Assembly (NCBI RefSeq): GCF_003710825.1
Contig: NZ_RHHQ01000033.1
Coordinates: 1-52,750 of the forward strand
DNA length: 52,750 nucleotides
Direction of reading: 5' to 3'
From: Brevibacillus fluminis
GTDB lineage: Bacteria; Bacillota; Bacilli; Brevibacillales; Brevibacillaceae
This document shows, in pieces, positions 26,555 to 35,552 of this stretch (position 1 is the first letter of the stretch; each line of letters opens with the position of its first letter). The position numbers were made by a program, and so were the translations under genes. The notes beneath the pieces are model-generated. The model was not told the origin of the DNA, did not search any database, and worked only from the letters and a program-made list of their open reading frames with translations.

Positions 26555-27350
26555 ACGATTTCTGATTTTGATCGTGATGTCCCTGTTGCTGTCAGCTTGC
26601 GGCACGAATTCTTCCTGGGACAAGGAGGATGAAACGTTTGTCAGCGAGCGAATCATGGCTGACAACGTGAAAGTTGAATGGAAGCTAGATCAGGACGCAG
26701 CAGCGGGGCACCACAAGACGGCGATTCGCCTTGCGATCAAAAAGACAGACGGCACGCCGATTGAAAAATTTGATCAAACGCACGAAAAACTGCTGCACCT
26801 CATCGTGGTCAGCAAAGATTTATCGTATTTCAATCATATTCATCCCGTGTATGAAGGGAATGGTGTTTTCGACATAACCAATGATTTTCCGGCCGGTGGC
26901 GAGTACAAGGTCATTGCTGATTTCAAGCCGACAGACGGAGATGCGATGACCAAAATGGAATGGGTTCGCGTTGAAGGCACTCCTGCTGCACCGGTTCCGC
27001 TAGTTCCTGACACAAGCTTGGAAAAAACAATCGAAGGCAATCAGGTTACACTTACAAGCAGCGCCTTAGAGGCACAAAAAGAGGTAATCGTAACGTTTTC
27101 CTTTTTGGATGAAAAAACCAAAAAACCGATTTCCGATCTGGAACCTTATTTAGGGGCAATCGGACATGTGGTCATTTTATCGGAAGACGGCCAAAACTAT
27201 GTGCACGCCCACGCGGAGGAAGACCAGGGCTCGGGACCGGAAGCCCGTTTTGAAGCGGAATTTCCCAAGAAAGGGATCTATAAGATCTGGGGGCAATTTC
27301 AAAGAAATCAGCATGTATTTACGACATCCTACGTGGTGAATGTGCAATAA
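26547..27350 (+). CDS. Lipoprotein with two His-motif domains (FixH/YtkA-like)
   Basis: A 267-residue exported lipoprotein; lipobox LSAC follows a short signal peptide. It consists of two related beta-rich halves. The first has LLHLIVVSKDLSYFNHIHP, the second has IGHVVILSEDGQNYVHAHAE, so each contributes a His pair plus an upstream His that could bind a metal such as copper. The pattern is that of FixH/YtkA-like extracytoplasmic proteins. It overlaps the FtsX-permease stop by eight bases, so it is part of the same export or sensing unit. Metal binding is an inference from the histidines. Confidence 0.72.
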   Translation: MSRRFLILIVMSLLLSACGTNSSWDKEDETFVSERIMADNVKVEWKLDQDAAAGHHKTAIRLAIKKTDGTPIEKFDQTHEKLLHLIVVSKDLSYFNHIHPVYEGNGVFDITNDFPAGGEYKVIADFKPTDGDAMTKMEWVRVEGTPAAPVPLVPDTSLEKTIEGNQVTLTSSALEAQKEVIVTFSFLDEKTKKPISDLEPYLGAIGHVVILSEDGQNYVHAHAEEDQGSGPEARFEAEFPKKGIYKIWGQFQRNQHVFTTSYVVNVQ

Positions 27351-27359
27351 ACATGAAAA

Positions 27360-27413
27360 TAGCTTTCCCATTTGTAAACAGCCCGGCTGTTTCCTGTGGG
27401 GAGCTTTTTTTAT
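27360..27413 (+). terminator. Terminator after the ABC/FtsX/lipoprotein operon
   Basis: An outer stem (AGCTTTCCCA with TGGGGAGCT) encloses a perfect AAACAG/CTGTTT hairpin, followed by seven T residues. Confidence 0.75.
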
Positions 27414-27427
27414 TTCTAATTTGTCTT

Positions 27428-27503
27428 TTGCGTGCGGAGCGCAATCTTTTGCGTGGAGATGGTTATCGTTTGCGCGATGCGAGTCATCCCACCGCGATAA
27501 GAT
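27428..27503 (+). promoter_or_regulatory. ComA-box-like array and promoter for the ABC exporter gene
   Basis: TTGCG starts at 27428, 27449 and 27470, exactly 21 bp apart. The first interval carries AGCGCA (27438-27443), one base off the CCGCA element, giving TTGCGT-N4-AGCGCA-N4-TTTGCG. The last element reads TTTGCGCG. TAAGAT at 27498-27503 is the -10 box, again 28 bp after the last TTGCG start and again within TAAGATGGT. Confidence 0.75.
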
Positions 27504-27560
27504 GGTTGCAAGAGACACTGGATCCTTTTAGTCAATAAAACCGATAAAGGGGTTTTTCAT

Positions 27561-29354
27561 ATGAGAGAGTTGCGTCAGTTTTTACCGTACGTGAACAAAG
27601 AAAAGAAGCTGTATTTATTGGGGTTTATCGGTAGCTTATTTCGCTTTCTGATCCCGCTGTCTGTGCCGTTGGTCATCAAGTATCTGTTCGATGAGCTGCT
27701 TCGCAACGAAGCATTTTCCCGGACGGACAAAGTAGAGCATCTTCTGTACATTGCGGCTTTCATGGTTGCGGTATTTTTTGTGGTTCGCGCACCGATGGAA
27801 TATGTCAGGCAGTTTTTCTTGAACAAGGCGAATAACAATATCATCATGCAGCTGCGCAAGGATGCGTTTCGTAAAGTGCATTCCCTCGATACGAAATATT
27901 TTGCCGAAAACAAAAGCGGAGAAATCGGAACTCGGTTTTTCGATGATATCGAAAAAATAAGGGGGTATATGACGGCCGTTTTTTCGAACGTTTGGATCGA
28001 AATCATTGTGTTGCTGTTTGTCATTGGTGTGATGCTTACTTTGGATCTATCGTTGACGCTGCTCGCCGTTTTGCTTGTCGGAGTCCAATTTTCGTTGGCC
28101 CACATTCTCTCTAAAAAGCTGAAAAAAACCACGCGCCACATGATGAGCTATCGTTCCGTATTAAGCGGTTTTGTGTTTGAAAAAATTCAGGGGGCGTTAT
28201 TGTCGAAATTATTCTCAGCTGAAAAAAGAGATAAAGAGCAGCTCGATCAACATTTGAAACACTACGAACGGATCACGGATCAACAGGCCGGAATCAATGC
28301 ATTTTCATTGGCTGCGGTTAACGTGCTAAGCGATGTAACCCCTTTTCTCGTGGTGCTGGTTGGGAGTTTGTTTGTGATCGATGGGAAACTGACCCTCGGT
28401 AGTCTGATCGCCTTTTTTGCCTACGTAGACAGGATGCGGGGCCCTGTTGCGGCTCTCGTGCAAGCATTTCCCGCGATCACCGAAGGAAGCGTCGCTCTTC
28501 ATCGGGTATTCGAATTCTTATCGACGCCTGTCACAATAGTGGAAACCGATCGACCGAAAAAATTAGACACGTTTTCAGAATCGATTACATTCGATGAAGT
28601 TTCATTTTCTTATAATGATCAAAATCAAGTGATCAAAGGCATGTCGTTCACCATCGAGAAAGGAAAGACGTATGCATTCGTTGGGGAGAGCGGCGGAGGC
28701 AAAAGCACGGTCTTGCAGTTGTTGACCCGTATGTATGATGTGAGCCGAGGGGAGATTCTCATCGACGGTGTGAATATCAAAGACTATTCGCTGGCGAGTT
28801 TACGGAATCTGATGGGAATTGTGACACAGGATAACTTTTTGTACAGCTCATCGGTCAAAGATAACATCAGGATGGCGAAGCTGGACGCGACGGATAAAGA
28901 GATCATTGCCGCCGCAAAGAAAGCTTTCGCGCATGACTTCATCCAAGCGCTGCCAGACGGTTATGATACGGAAGTTGGGGAAAGAGGGATGAAATTATCA
29001 GGGGGACAAAAGCAGCGGATCGCGCTTGCCCGCGTCTTTTTGAAGGATCCTGCATTGATTTTGCTGGACGAAGCAACGAGCGCACTGGATAACGAAAGCG
29101 AAGAACTGGTCCAACGTTCCATTCAACAAATCGGTCGTGCGAAAACGATCGTGATGATTGCCCACCGATTGTCTACGGTATTGCATGCGGATACGATTTT
29201 TGTCATCAAGAATGGAAGGATTATCGAAAGTGGAGACCATCAGATGTTGATGGAGGGGAATGGTTATTACAAGGAGCTGTATGCGAAGCAAATGGATGGT
29301 GGGCAAGAAAATAAGAGCCTACAGGAGAAGTATGCCGTATCCGTTTCGTTTTAA
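27561..29354 (+). CDS. ABC exporter, fused permease and ATPase (MsbA/BmrA type)
   Basis: A 597-residue half-transporter that would work as a dimer in the membrane. Six helices occupy residues about 15-310, with the N-terminal half of the exporter fold (KYFAENKSGEIGTRFFDDIEKIRGY, intracellular loop). The nucleotide-binding domain has Walker A GESGGGKS, Q-loop VTQDNFLY, signature LSGGQKQR, Walker B ALILLDEATSALD and H-loop IAHRLS. AAAGGGG precedes ATG. It stands alone behind a ComA-box-like array, so it is part of the same regulon as the kinase and the FtsX system. Drug, lipid or peptide export are all possible. Confidence 0.92.
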   Translation: MRELRQFLPYVNKEKKLYLLGFIGSLFRFLIPLSVPLVIKYLFDELLRNEAFSRTDKVEHLLYIAAFMVAVFFVVRAPMEYVRQFFLNKANNNIIMQLRKDAFRKVHSLDTKYFAENKSGEIGTRFFDDIEKIRGYMTAVFSNVWIEIIVLLFVIGVMLTLDLSLTLLAVLLVGVQFSLAHILSKKLKKTTRHMMSYRSVLSGFVFEKIQGALLSKLFSAEKRDKEQLDQHLKHYERITDQQAGINAFSLAAVNVLSDVTPFLVVLVGSLFVIDGKLTLGSLIAFFAYVDRMRGPVAALVQAFPAITEGSVALHRVFEFLSTPVTIVETDRPKKLDTFSESITFDEVSFSYNDQNQVIKGMSFTIEKGKTYAFVGESGGGKSTVLQLLTRMYDVSRGEILIDGVNIKDYSLASLRNLMGIVTQDNFLYSSSVKDNIRMAKLDATDKEIIAAAKKAFAHDFIQALPDGYDTEVGERGMKLSGGQKQRIALARVFLKDPALILLDEATSALDNESEELVQRSIQQIGRAKTIVMIAHRLSTVLHADTIFVIKNGRIIESGDHQMLMEGNGYYKELYAKQMDGGQENKSLQEKYAVSVSF

Positions 29355-29558
29355 TTGAAAGGAACGAGGCTGCAAAAAAAAATGTGCGAATGCCCCCCTT
29401 CCATTCGCCTATCCACATGTGTCTAGAAAACCATACCCTTTACTATCCCCATTGAATGGCATTTTCCCCTTTATCGGCACGCGGACGAAGGGGTTTCAGC
29501 TATTGACGGCGATATAGAGATCGACGTTGGTGAGATGTAGTGAGGAGAGGTGCAGTTC

Positions 29559-30602
29559 ATGGCAAAAAGCATACTAACGCAGCCGATCGGCCCAAGTCCA
29601 GACAGCCTGATTGGCAAGAAAAAAGGAATCGACTTCAAGGGAGGACTTACCGATGTTCCCGGCTTCCTTGTAGGGAATGCAATGGATAAAAGTGGGCGAT
29701 CAGGCTGCACCGTCATTATCTGTCCCAAGGGAGCTGTTCCTGGGGTGGATGTCAGAGGAGGGTTTCCGGGGACGGAGCAGACCGACGCCCTCCATCCTGG
29801 CACGGCGACAAAAAGGGTGCAAGCCGTCCTTCTGACGGGAGGCAGCAATTTTGGGCTGGCGGCGGCAGCGGGTGTGATGAATTGGCTTGCCGAAAGAGGA
29901 ATAGGGGCCAAAACGGATGGGGGGATCCTTCCAACAGTGCCTGCAGCTGTCATCTTTGACCTGACTTATGCGAAAGGAGCCCGCAGACCCGATGCGGAAA
30001 TGGGGTATGCGGCCAGTCAAGCAGCGAATAAGGGACCAGTACCGGAAGGAAGCGTCGGGGCTGGGGCGGGTGCAACGGTAGGGAAAATTTACGGAGTCCC
30101 GATGAAGGGAGGAGTGGGAACAGCCTCCTGGAAAATCCCGGGTGGGCCAGTGGTGGCAGCCTTGGCTGTTGTCAACGCGCTGGGGGATATCTGGTATCAG
30201 GATCACATTATCGCAGGAGCGCGGCGGCCGAATGGCACTTTTGTCAATCAAACACGGGCGATCCTGGAAGGAAAGCGCCCGCTAACTGGTGCAAACAGAA
30301 ATACGACGATCGCTGTCGTGGCCACCACAGCTCGATTGACCAAAGCCGAGGCTAGCCGAGTTGCGACACTTGCCCACGACGGAATGGCCCGCGCGATTTC
30401 CCCTGTGCATACGCAAGGAGATGGTGACACGATCTTCTGTCTTGCCACCGGTACCGACACAAGCGGCCTTGTAGGAGATGATGCCGTGACCGCAATCGGC
30501 ACAACTGCTGCGGTTGTATTGGAAGAGGCCATTATTCGCGGGGTCATAGCAGCTAATCGTGAACTGAAGCAAGACGAAAGCACTTCATCATCGAAAGCGT
30601 AA
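29559..30602 (+). CDS. P1 (S58) family peptidase, DmpA/beta-aminopeptidase-like
   Basis: A 347-residue N-terminal-nucleophile hydrolase of the DmpA/BapA family. Landmarks are the N-terminal GLTDVPGFLVGNAMD (V.VGH-type), the strongly Gly-rich VDVRGGFPGTEQTDALHPG, LLTGGSNFGLAAAAGVMNWL and EGSVGAGAGATVGK. The segment NRNTTIAVVATTARLTK has the Asn-Thr where autocleavage is expected to expose the catalytic Thr, followed by AISPVHTQGDGDT. These enzymes release N-terminal amino acids, often D- or beta-residues, from small peptides or amides. GAGGAGAGG precedes ATG 29559. It stands alone; a possible weak terminator follows at 30632. Confidence 0.88.
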   Translation: MAKSILTQPIGPSPDSLIGKKKGIDFKGGLTDVPGFLVGNAMDKSGRSGCTVIICPKGAVPGVDVRGGFPGTEQTDALHPGTATKRVQAVLLTGGSNFGLAAAAGVMNWLAERGIGAKTDGGILPTVPAAVIFDLTYAKGARRPDAEMGYAASQAANKGPVPEGSVGAGAGATVGKIYGVPMKGGVGTASWKIPGGPVVAALAVVNALGDIWYQDHIIAGARRPNGTFVNQTRAILEGKRPLTGANRNTTIAVVATTARLTKAEASRVATLAHDGMARAISPVHTQGDGDTIFCLATGTDTSGLVGDDAVTAIGTTAAVVLEEAIIRGVIAANRELKQDESTSSSKA

Positions 30603-30631
30603 GCAGGCAGCACAATCGTAATGTAGCAACC

Positions 30632-30664
30632 ATTCCCTCGCTGAGGTGGGGGATTTATTTTTGC
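30632..30664 (+). terminator. Weak terminator-like hairpin
   Basis: ATTCCC (30632-30637) and GGGGAT (30649-30654) with an inner CTC/GAG pair, followed by a T-rich tail. It lies between the peptidase gene and the convergent acetyltransferase gene. Confidence 0.4.
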
Positions 30665-30708
30665 CACGCGAAACTTGATCAGGTGATCGAGGAAGACTCA
30701 TCTTAACG

Positions 30709-31545
30709 CTAAGTCATGCAAAAATAAGGATGATAAGAAGCAGGAGCAAAGCCCAACCGCTCTGCCAAGCGTGATGAGCCGATGTTTTCACGCCTGCATG
30801 CCCACAACGGTTTATAGCCATTGGTCAGACAATAGGAAACCAATGCGGATGCGGCATAGACGGAGTATCCTTTTTTTCTGAACGCCGCTGTCGTTTCGAC
30901 ACCCAGCTCCAATTGGTCATCCACAATGTACGAGGCAAACGATGCGCTGACGATCTGATCATCGTATAGCAGGGCAAAGCCGATCCCATTCTCAAGAAAG
31001 TCCTCTGCCGAATTCCAGAAATGGTCAGGTACTACCGAGTTTTGTACTTCATGAATTTTCCGGTAAATGTCTTGATCGATTCTTGCGACGGTAAACGAAG
31101 CGGGGACCAGGATATCATGCAAGCGGGACGGAGAAGCGAAGGCATAATTGATTCGTTGGGTTTGCAGACAAAAAGCATTGTTCTCCTGCTCCAGCTCCAG
31201 CTCCTTGCCGTCGACCTTTAGCTTCACTGATCCGAGCAAAGCAGCGAGCTTTTGCCCCCACTGCTCCGGGTGCGTTAGCAAATATTTGGCCGGGAACTCG
31301 ACCGTTGGATGTTTCAAGAACCGAACGAGCTGGTGATTGAAGGCGTCATTTTCATAGCTGCCACATAAAAGCGCCATCCCATATTTATGCACGATCAAGC
31401 TGACAGACGGATTGCTGACGTCATCGACAAAAACATGCCCGTCTACTTTGTTTTCGATAACAACGCGAGCAAATAGGTTGTTGAAGGGAACGCTCCTTAC
31501 CATCGGAGCTACCTTTGCATAATCGAGCGGGTTTAGTTGAATCAT
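30709..31545 (-). CDS. GNAT-family acetyltransferase (GNAT_acetyltran type)
   Basis: A 278-residue protein resembling the GNAT_acetyltran family (PF12746). The N-terminal half is divergent; the C-terminal half has the GNAT core with GIGFALLYDDQIVSASFASY, ELGVETTAAFRKKGYSVYAA (the acetyl-CoA loop RKKGYS replaces the usual RxxGxG/A) and LWACRRENIGSSRLAERLGF. GGAGAA eight bases upstream supports ATG 31545. It is divergently transcribed from the MocR regulator at 31734, which may control it. Substrate unknown. Confidence 0.83.
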   Translation of the reverse strand: MIQLNPLDYAKVAPMVRSVPFNNLFARVVIENKVDGHVFVDDVSNPSVSLIVHKYGMALLCGSYENDAFNHQLVRFLKHPTVEFPAKYLLTHPEQWGQKLAALLGSVKLKVDGKELELEQENNAFCLQTQRINYAFASPSRLHDILVPASFTVARIDQDIYRKIHEVQNSVVPDHFWNSAEDFLENGIGFALLYDDQIVSASFASYIVDDQLELGVETTAAFRKKGYSVYAASALVSYCLTNGYKPLWACRRENIGSSRLAERLGFAPASYHPYFCMT

Positions 31546-31604
31546 TGTGCTTTCTCCTTCCAATGTTCTTTTTTTCTATGCTGATTATAAATAGCTGGAA
31601 CGAA

Positions 31605-31643
31605 CCGGTACAATTTGGATTATCACGCTCTGTACTGGTACAA
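31605..31643. promoter_or_regulatory. Direct repeats, likely MocR operator
   Basis: CCGGTACAA at 31605-31613 and CTGGTACAA at 31635-31643 differ in one base and start 30 bp apart (about three helical turns). They lie between the divergent acetyltransferase and MocR genes. MocR-type dimers such as GabR and PdxR bind two widely spaced direct repeats, so this is the expected arrangement for an autoregulatory site. Confidence 0.55.
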
Positions 31644-31733
31644 AGACAAGGAAAGAGGGCGCGGGACAACTCGTCACATGCTCTTGCACGGTGGTAAAAT
31701 GGTCACAGGGATAACTGCAATAAGGGGGAGCGG

Positions 31734-33071
31734 ATGAAAAGAAAGTTCGAGGAGATCATCGATTACATCGAGGATTTGCAGGCGCAAAATCAGTTGAAGC
31801 AGGGCGAACGGCTACCATCCATACGTTCTATGGCGGAGAAATTCGCTTGTACAAAAACAACAGTGATAAGGGCATATAAGGAACTGGAATCCAACCATAA
31901 GATCTACTCGATCCCCAAAGGCGGTTATTATGTTCTCGAGAAAATGAATGAAGTACGTGTAAGCCAGGGGGCAATTGATTTTACGGAGGTCATGCCCGAT
32001 ACGACATTGCTGCCCTATCGAGAGTTTACTCACTGCATGAACCGTGCTGTAGAGCAGTATAAAGATCATTTGTTTACCTATTGTGATCCACAAGGACTGT
32101 TATCATTGCGAAAAGCTTTGATCGGCCACTTCGCAGATCAGCAAATATTTGCTTGTGAGGAAGACATCTATATTACTTCTGGCTCTCAACAAGCATTGAG
32201 CATTTTGGCAAAGATGCCTTTTCCGAATGGGAAGCGAACGATCCTAGTGGAACAACCAACCTACAGCCTGATTCAGAAGACCGCGGAACTAACTGGAGAA
32301 AAGACGATCGGGATTACGCGAGATTTCAATGGCATCCATCTCGATGAATTAGAAAGAATTTTCAAAAACGAAGAAGTTAAGTTTTTTTATACCATGCCAA
32401 GGTTCCATAATCCGCTCGGAACGAGTTTTTCGGAAAAGGACAAAAAAAGAATCGTTGCTTTAGCGGAAAAATACGATGTCTATATCGTGGAAGACGACTA
32501 TTTAGTCGATCTGGATCGCCAGACAAACGTCCTTCCGGCTCATTTTTACGACATATCAGGCAAGGTCATTTATGTCAAAAGCTTTTCAAAGGCTTTTATG
32601 CCCGGCATTCGATTAGGTGCAGTGGTGATGAACAAAGCGTTGCACCGGGAGTTTCTCATCCATAAAAAATGCGCGGATGTAAACACGAGCGTTTTGGCGC
32701 AAGGGGCGCTGGAGCTTTTTATCAACAGCGGGATGTACAAGAAACAGATTCGGAAGGCACGGCTTGAATATGGGAAAAAGATGACCTGTCTGCGCGAGTG
32801 CGTCACGCATCTAAAAACGACGGCTATTGAGTTTGCCGTCCCGGATATGGGCTTTTTTGTATGGATCCGATTGAATGAAAAAATAGATCGAGCGGCATTG
32901 ATCCGTCGGCTGAAAGAGAGAAACGTCTATATCGCATCGCCAGAGAAAAATTATATCGGTCAGGCCTGGGATGAAAATAGCTATGGCATCTGTATCGCCA
33001 AGTTATCTACAAAGCAAATACGGGCAGGGATCGCAATGATCTGTGAGGAAGCAGAGGTGCTGTCGCTTTGA
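31734..33071 (+). CDS. MocR-family transcriptional regulator (GntR wHTH fused to aminotransferase fold)
   Basis: A 445-residue fusion. The N-terminal winged helix (about 1-70: LKQGERLPSIRSMAEKFACT, then KTTVIRAYKELE) is followed by a class I aminotransferase-like domain. The PLP lysine lies in YVKSFSKAFMPGIRLG, and the conserved Asp-x-Tyr region is VEDDYLVDLD. MocR proteins bind PLP or an aldimine and switch adjacent metabolic genes. AGGGGGAG precedes the ATG. The neighbouring divergent acetyltransferase is the likeliest target, with the paired repeats at 31605-31643 as operator. Its ligand is unknown. Confidence 0.92.
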   Translation: MKRKFEEIIDYIEDLQAQNQLKQGERLPSIRSMAEKFACTKTTVIRAYKELESNHKIYSIPKGGYYVLEKMNEVRVSQGAIDFTEVMPDTTLLPYREFTHCMNRAVEQYKDHLFTYCDPQGLLSLRKALIGHFADQQIFACEEDIYITSGSQQALSILAKMPFPNGKRTILVEQPTYSLIQKTAELTGEKTIGITRDFNGIHLDELERIFKNEEVKFFYTMPRFHNPLGTSFSEKDKKRIVALAEKYDVYIVEDDYLVDLDRQTNVLPAHFYDISGKVIYVKSFSKAFMPGIRLGAVVMNKALHREFLIHKKCADVNTSVLAQGALELFINSGMYKKQIRKARLEYGKKMTCLRECVTHLKTTAIEFAVPDMGFFVWIRLNEKIDRAALIRRLKERNVYIASPEKNYIGQAWDENSYGICIAKLSTKQIRAGIAMICEEAEVLSL

Positions 33072-33086
33072 GCGATGGCCTTTTTT

Positions 33087-33116
33087 TGCATAGAATGGCC
33101 AACCTTGGTAACTCTA
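33087..33116 (+). promoter_or_regulatory. Possible sigma-G promoter of the ger operon
   Basis: TGCATA (33087-33092), 17 bases, AACTCTA (33110-33116). The sigma-G pattern is about TGMATA-N17/18-CATnnTA; the -35 agrees well, the -10 only partly. GerA-type operons are normally forespore genes read by sigma-G, which is why I looked here. Confidence 0.35.
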
Positions 33117-33138
33117 TGTCCAAAGAGGTGAGCAACGA

Positions 33139-34467
33139 ATGATTAATGAGGAACAATTGAAAGAAATCAAAGAATCACTCGCCTCCTATGACTTTCATGT
33201 ACATCCGCTTCGCTCCAAGCAACTACAAGGTGAAATGGTTTATATTAAGACGTTGTGTGATGAATCGATTATCGAAGAAGTGATTACGAAACCATTTTTG
33301 CGTGCGAACGATCAAACCGAGTTCGAACACGCTTTGATATCGAACCCTCGAACAAGAAGGGAAGATCCCTTCCCCCTTGATGTCGAGCTATTGGCCGGAA
33401 ACGCTGCGGTTTTTGTTCTCGATCGACATTACTTTGTCGATGTGAAAAAAACAATTTCTATTAATGTAAGGGAAGCTACCGTTGAATCGATCATCCAGGG
33501 GCCTCAATATGCATTAAGTGAAAACATTGAAACCAGTTTGTTTATCCTGAGACAACGATACCAAAACAAAAATTTGCAAATTATCACGAAAGAAATTGGT
33601 ACGAAAACGAATGCGAAGATAGCCATTTTGTATGATGAATCCTTCGCAAATGAAAGCATCGTTTCTGAAATTGAAAAAAGAATCGATTCGATTTGTGTTC
33701 CTTCGCTGCAAGGGATCGGGCATTTGCAACGACTCTTAAATGGACGATCGACCTCCTTGTTTCCGACCTTGTTATCTACGGAGCGACAAGATCGCGTCGT
33801 TTTGAATTTGTCACAAGGAAAAGTCGTGATTCTCTTAAACGGCACTTCATTTGCCTTGCTCGCACCGAGTGTTTTTTGGGATTTTTTTTCTGCCATGGAC
33901 GATTTAAATTTACCCTATTGGATCACTCATTTTTTGGTTTGCTTGCGTTATATAGGTCTTTTCATTTCCTTATTTCTTCCCGCACTCTATGTTGTGTTCA
34001 CTTCGTATAATCCCGAAATATTTCGTATCCAGCTAGCTTTATCAATTGCAGGTAGTCGAGAAGCGGTACCGTATCCCTCTTTCTTAGAGGTTTTATTTAT
34101 GCTGCTGATGATGGAATTGTTGACGGAGGCAAGCTTACGTCTTCCCAAATCGATCGGTCAAACAGCGACAACGGTTGGTGGACTCATTTTGGGACAAGCC
34201 GCAACAGCAGCCGGTCTGGTTTCGAATATCATGATTATCTTGGTCGCTGCGGTAGCCATTTCAAACTTTGTCATCCCGATTAACACGATGAGCTTCTCCA
34301 TGCGTGTGATGAAGTATCCCATTTTGTTGGTTGCTACGTTATTTGGTCTTCTGGGCGTCGTCATAAGTTTGATCTTTTTGGTGCATCGTCTGGCACTTCT
34401 CGATAGTCTGGGGGAACCTTTCTTGCGTAGAAAACCGAATATGAGGGATCAAGGGAGGGGGCCGTGA
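33139..34467 (+). CDS. Spore germination protein, GerA/GerKA-type subunit A
   Basis: A 442-residue subunit of a nutrient germinant receptor in the spore inner membrane. The N-terminal soluble domain has ISNPRTRREDPFPLDVELL (family ISEPxxE...RGPxExF region is shortened here) and LYDESFANESIVSEIEKRID. Helices begin at about residue 255 (YWITHFLVCLRYIGLFISLF), with PYPSFLEVLFMLLMMELLTEA and RLPKSIGQTATTVGGLILGQA, which are highly typical for GerAA. The N-terminal part is about 50 residues shorter than usual. AAGAGGTGAG precedes ATG. It is first in a three-gene operon overlapping the B subunit. Confidence 0.92.
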   Translation: MINEEQLKEIKESLASYDFHVHPLRSKQLQGEMVYIKTLCDESIIEEVITKPFLRANDQTEFEHALISNPRTRREDPFPLDVELLAGNAAVFVLDRHYFVDVKKTISINVREATVESIIQGPQYALSENIETSLFILRQRYQNKNLQIITKEIGTKTNAKIAILYDESFANESIVSEIEKRIDSICVPSLQGIGHLQRLLNGRSTSLFPTLLSTERQDRVVLNLSQGKVVILLNGTSFALLAPSVFWDFFSAMDDLNLPYWITHFLVCLRYIGLFISLFLPALYVVFTSYNPEIFRIQLALSIAGSREAVPYPSFLEVLFMLLMMELLTEASLRLPKSIGQTATTVGGLILGQAATAAGLVSNIMIILVAAVAISNFVIPINTMSFSMRVMKYPILLVATLFGLLGVVISLIFLVHRLALLDSLGEPFLRRKPNMRDQGRGP

Positions 34468-35552
34468 TGGTTCGCTATTTTTATTTTTTTGTTCTTTTAA
34501 ATATGATTTCCAATGTCATTATATTGGTGCCAAAGGTGTTGATTGAGCACCGCTTTGATAGCGCAACGATCGGGCTGGTTACGGGCTTTGTCATAGGTAC
34601 GATCCTTATGTTTTTGTTTGTTCGTTTCATGAAAGCGTTTCCTGAGGAAGGTTTGCCGGAAATTCTGCAAAAAGCAACAGCCCCTTGGTTTTTCTGGCCT
34701 TTTCTATTTATAAATGCATTGATGTTTTTTTTCGCTGGTGCGATCACGCTTATCGGATTTTCGACGATTTCGGTTCGCTTCATCAATCCTGAAATTTCGA
34801 CGACGCAAACGTTGTTGCTTTTTTTACTCTTGGTTGGCTGGATTGCGAGTCGGAAATCGATTGCCTTGATATTTACGGTCGAGCTTTTATTTTTGATCAA
34901 CATACCGTTGATTCTTATTATTTATTCGAAAGCGTTCAGTTCGGCGACAATGGATTGGGTGGCAGTAAAAGAAGTGATCAGTTCATCTACGTACACAATC
35001 CCTTCCTATTCGACGGTGGCGGCAGCTTCTTATTTGTTTAGTGGATATACCAATTTTTTAATCTTCAATCGATACATGAAGAAGGAATTTATTGTACGTG
35101 TTCCATGGTTGATACCGATCACGGGATTCATCACGCTGGTTACAACCTTTTTTATCCCGATCGGCTTTTATGGCACTGATGCCGTTGGCGATTTGACGTT
35201 TCCCTGGATCTCTAGTGCAGATTCGATTCGTTTCGAATACGGAATTGTGGAACGAGTGGTTTTTATGTTTTTAACCCTTTACATCAGCATTTCGCTCCTT
35301 AGCGCATGTGTCCATTGGCACGTATCGATCCAGTTGTTTCAAAGCTTGTTTGAAAAAACGAAATTCTTCCCACTCAAAAAAACCCTGGTTTTGCTTCTCT
35401 TTTGTACATTCACGATCTGGTACAACCTCATTAACAATGAACAAGATTTTGTTAAGGCAAGTAAGATATGGTTAAACATTCGTTTTGCAACCGAATTCGT
35501 TTCTGTCATTATTTTGTTAGTTCTGGCAAAACGGGGGAAAACAAATGAATAA
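34467..35552 (+). CDS. Spore germination protein, GerAB-type permease subunit
   Basis: A 361-residue integral membrane protein with about ten helices, in the amino acid/polyamine permease superfamily. It is the germinant-binding B subunit of the receptor. Start ATG 34467 overlaps the TGA of the A subunit and has GGAGGGG eight bases upstream. Motifs are weak in this family; helix number, size and operon position make the case. It overlaps the C subunit by eight bases. Confidence 0.9.
   Translation: MVRYFYFFVLLNMISNVIILVPKVLIEHRFDSATIGLVTGFVIGTILMFLFVRFMKAFPEEGLPEILQKATAPWFFWPFLFINALMFFFAGAITLIGFSTISVRFINPEISTTQTLLLFLLLVGWIASRKSIALIFTVELLFLINIPLILIIYSKAFSSATMDWVAVKEVISSSTYTIPSYSTVAAASYLFSGYTNFLIFNRYMKKEFIVRVPWLIPITGFITLVTTFFIPIGFYGTDAVGDLTFPWISSADSIRFEYGIVERVVFMFLTLYISISLLSACVHWHVSIQLFQSLFEKTKFFPLKKTLVLLLFCTFTIWYNLINNEQDFVKASKIWLNIRFATEFVSVIILLVLAKRGKTNE

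Noticed and set aside
29484..29540. Protein-like frame (HADEGVSAIDGDIEIDVGEM) before the P1-peptidase gene
   Set aside because: Too short, no start and no recognisable family; possibly a gene scrap.
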